45,079 nt of DNA, taken from contig JASLWC010000006.1 in NCBI GenBank assembly GCA_030741055.1, positions 1 through 45,079 on the forward strand. The letters are read 5' to 3'. This DNA comes from Prochlorococcaceae cyanobacterium ETNP18_MAG_14. GTDB taxonomy: Bacteria; Cyanobacteriota; Cyanobacteriia; PCC-6307; Cyanobiaceae. Positions 44,267-45,079 of the stretch are shown here, in pieces. Each line of letters opens with the position of its first letter. Within the stretch, counting starts at the first letter, position 1. A program made the position numbers and the translations under genes. The notes beneath the pieces were generated by a model. That model did no database searches. It was not told the DNA's origin and was given only the letters and a program-made list of their open reading frames with translations.

Positions 44267-45079
44267 CTACTGATCAGCCGAAACTGTCCAGCCCAACAGT
44301 TCGCCAGCATGAAATGGCACCAAGTGTTCAAGAGAACCAGCATCATTTCGTCCTTCAAAAGTAGCCGGCACAAGCTGAGCTCGTCTAATCAACGTGATTG
44401 AGGTGTTGTTGAGAGGCAAGCGATAGAAAGCAGGCCCATGCTCACTAGCAAAGGCCTCAAAACGATCAAGTGCTCCCTCCTGTTCAAACACTTCGGCATA
44501 ACTCTCCAGAGCATGAGGAGCATTGAAAATGCCAGCACAACCACAGGCACTCTCCTTAGCAGAGCGCGGATGCGGTGCCGAATCCGTTCCTAGAAAAAAG
44601 CAAGGTTGACCACCTGTAACCGCCCGACGCAAGGCAAGCCGATGACGTTCTCGCTTGGCTACAGGCAGACAATAAAAGTCACTACGAAAACCACCACGAA
44701 ACATCGCATTGCGATTGATATGCAAATGATGAGGTGTGATGGTGGCTGCCAAATTGGCTCCTCCCATTTCCACAAACTGGACTGCCTCTTGCGTAGTTAT
44801 ATGCTCCATCACCACACGAAGATGTGGATAACGATTCATGAGTGGCGCCAGATGACGCTCAATAAAAAAGGCTTCCCTATCAAAAATATCAACATCGGAA
44901 TCGGTTTCCTCACCATGAACAAGTAGGGGCATACCAATTCGCTCCATCGTCTCGAGCAAGCCGTTGATTGCCCTTAAATCACTGACGCCAGCTGCAGAAT
45001 TTGTTGTGGCATGAGCTGGATAAAACTTGGCGGCGGTAAAAACATCCTCCCGGTAACCTCGCTCCAAAACATCTGAAGC
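44267..45079 (-). CDS. pyrC: Dihydroorotase, C-terminal part (5' end beyond right edge)
   Basis: Dihydroorotase closes carbamoyl-aspartate to dihydroorotate in pyrimidine synthesis. The visible 270 residues fit the PyrC (type II) family. They contain FYPAHATTNSAAGVSD, the metal-ligand histidine in LLVHGEE, VVMEHITTQEAV, TITPHHLHINRNAMF, and the catalytic aspartate in FLGTDSAPHP. Later ESACGCAGIFNAPHALESYA and the C-terminal ending LLGWTV are also typical. The reading frame is open to the last base of the window, so the N-terminus with its first metal-binding HxH lies outside. It is convergent with tRNA-Leu. Confidence 0.94.
   Translation of the reverse strand, partial: ASDVLERGYREDVFTAAKFYPAHATTNSAAGVSDLRAINGLLETMERIGMPLLVHGEETDSDVDIFDREAFFIERHLAPLMNRYPHLRVVMEHITTQEAVQFVEMGGANLAATITPHHLHINRNAMFRGGFRSDFYCLPVAKRERHRLALRRAVTGGQPCFFLGTDSAPHPRSAKESACGCAGIFNAPHALESYAEVFEQEGALDRFEAFASEHGPAFYRLPLNNTSITLIRRAQLVPATFEGRNDAGSLEHLVPFHAGELLGWTVSADQ

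Noticed and set aside
1-45079. RiPP (prochlorosin-like) biosynthetic cluster suggested by the two Nif11 domains
   Set aside because: No lanthionine synthetase, protease-transporter or precursor with a Cys-rich core was found in the window.

Overview
The window looks like chromosomal DNA from a marine picocyanobacterium. The best guess is a low-light Prochlorococcus of the MIT9313/MIT9303 type, with a close marine Synechococcus as the alternative. The basis is a photosystem II D1 start, plastocyanin, two NDH-1 subunits, a cyAbrB regulator, several protein families largely confined to cyanobacteria (Ycf51, DUF1824, DUF3007, NdhL), Nif11 domains, and mid-range GC genes separated by AT-rich gaps. 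The genus call is inference from memory; no database search was possible.

Layout. 1-2.6 kb: the 5' end of psbA (minus), a DUF697 membrane protein (minus), then a plus-strand nucleic-acid-binding-like protein leading into trpS. 3.8-13.7 kb: a plus-strand series of a lambda-type endolysin-like protein, thrS, a DUF1824 protein, glk, thrB, ndhD and an M3 oligopeptidase. 13.7-14.9 kb: a 1.2 kb stretch with only tiny or broken frames. 14.9-22.7 kb: a minus-strand run, transcribed from right to left as tamB-like, ROK kinase, proA, folB, lipase. 22.8-30.9 kb: plus-strand ycf51, DUF4332, a small secreted protein, a CocE-type hydrolase, a secreted two-domain protein, glgB, hemE and an epimerase. 30.9-34.5 kb: petE with a clear terminator, an orphan Nif11 protein and clpB. 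34.6-39.9 kb: a QueD-like protein (minus), hisIE, a matrixin-like protease with a DUF2214 membrane protein (minus), then a group 2 sigma factor and three small genes. 40.4-45.1 kb: a Nif11-cupin fusion (minus), two short frames, a c6-like cytochrome, a YciI protein (minus), cyAbrB with terminator, the minus-strand ndhL-DUF3007-trpA group, tRNA-Leu(UAA), and the 3' part of pyrC at the right edge.

How it fits together. Most genes are core housekeeping: photosynthetic electron flow (psbA, ndhD, ndhL, petE, cytochrome), glycogen and glucose metabolism (glk, ROK kinase, glgB), amino acid synthesis (thrB, proA, hisIE, trpA), cofactors (hemE, folB), translation (trpS, thrS, tRNA-Leu) and stress or regulation (clpB, sigma factor, cyAbrB). 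I see no prophage, insertion sequence, CRISPR array or biosynthetic cluster. The less ordinary material is the Nif11-cupin fusion and orphan Nif11 protein, an AT-rich thrS in a GC-richer setting, a secreted-looking endolysin relative, a leaderless matrixin-like protease, repeated TTGA stop/start junctions, and small frames in the long gaps. None of these amounts to a demonstrated new system.
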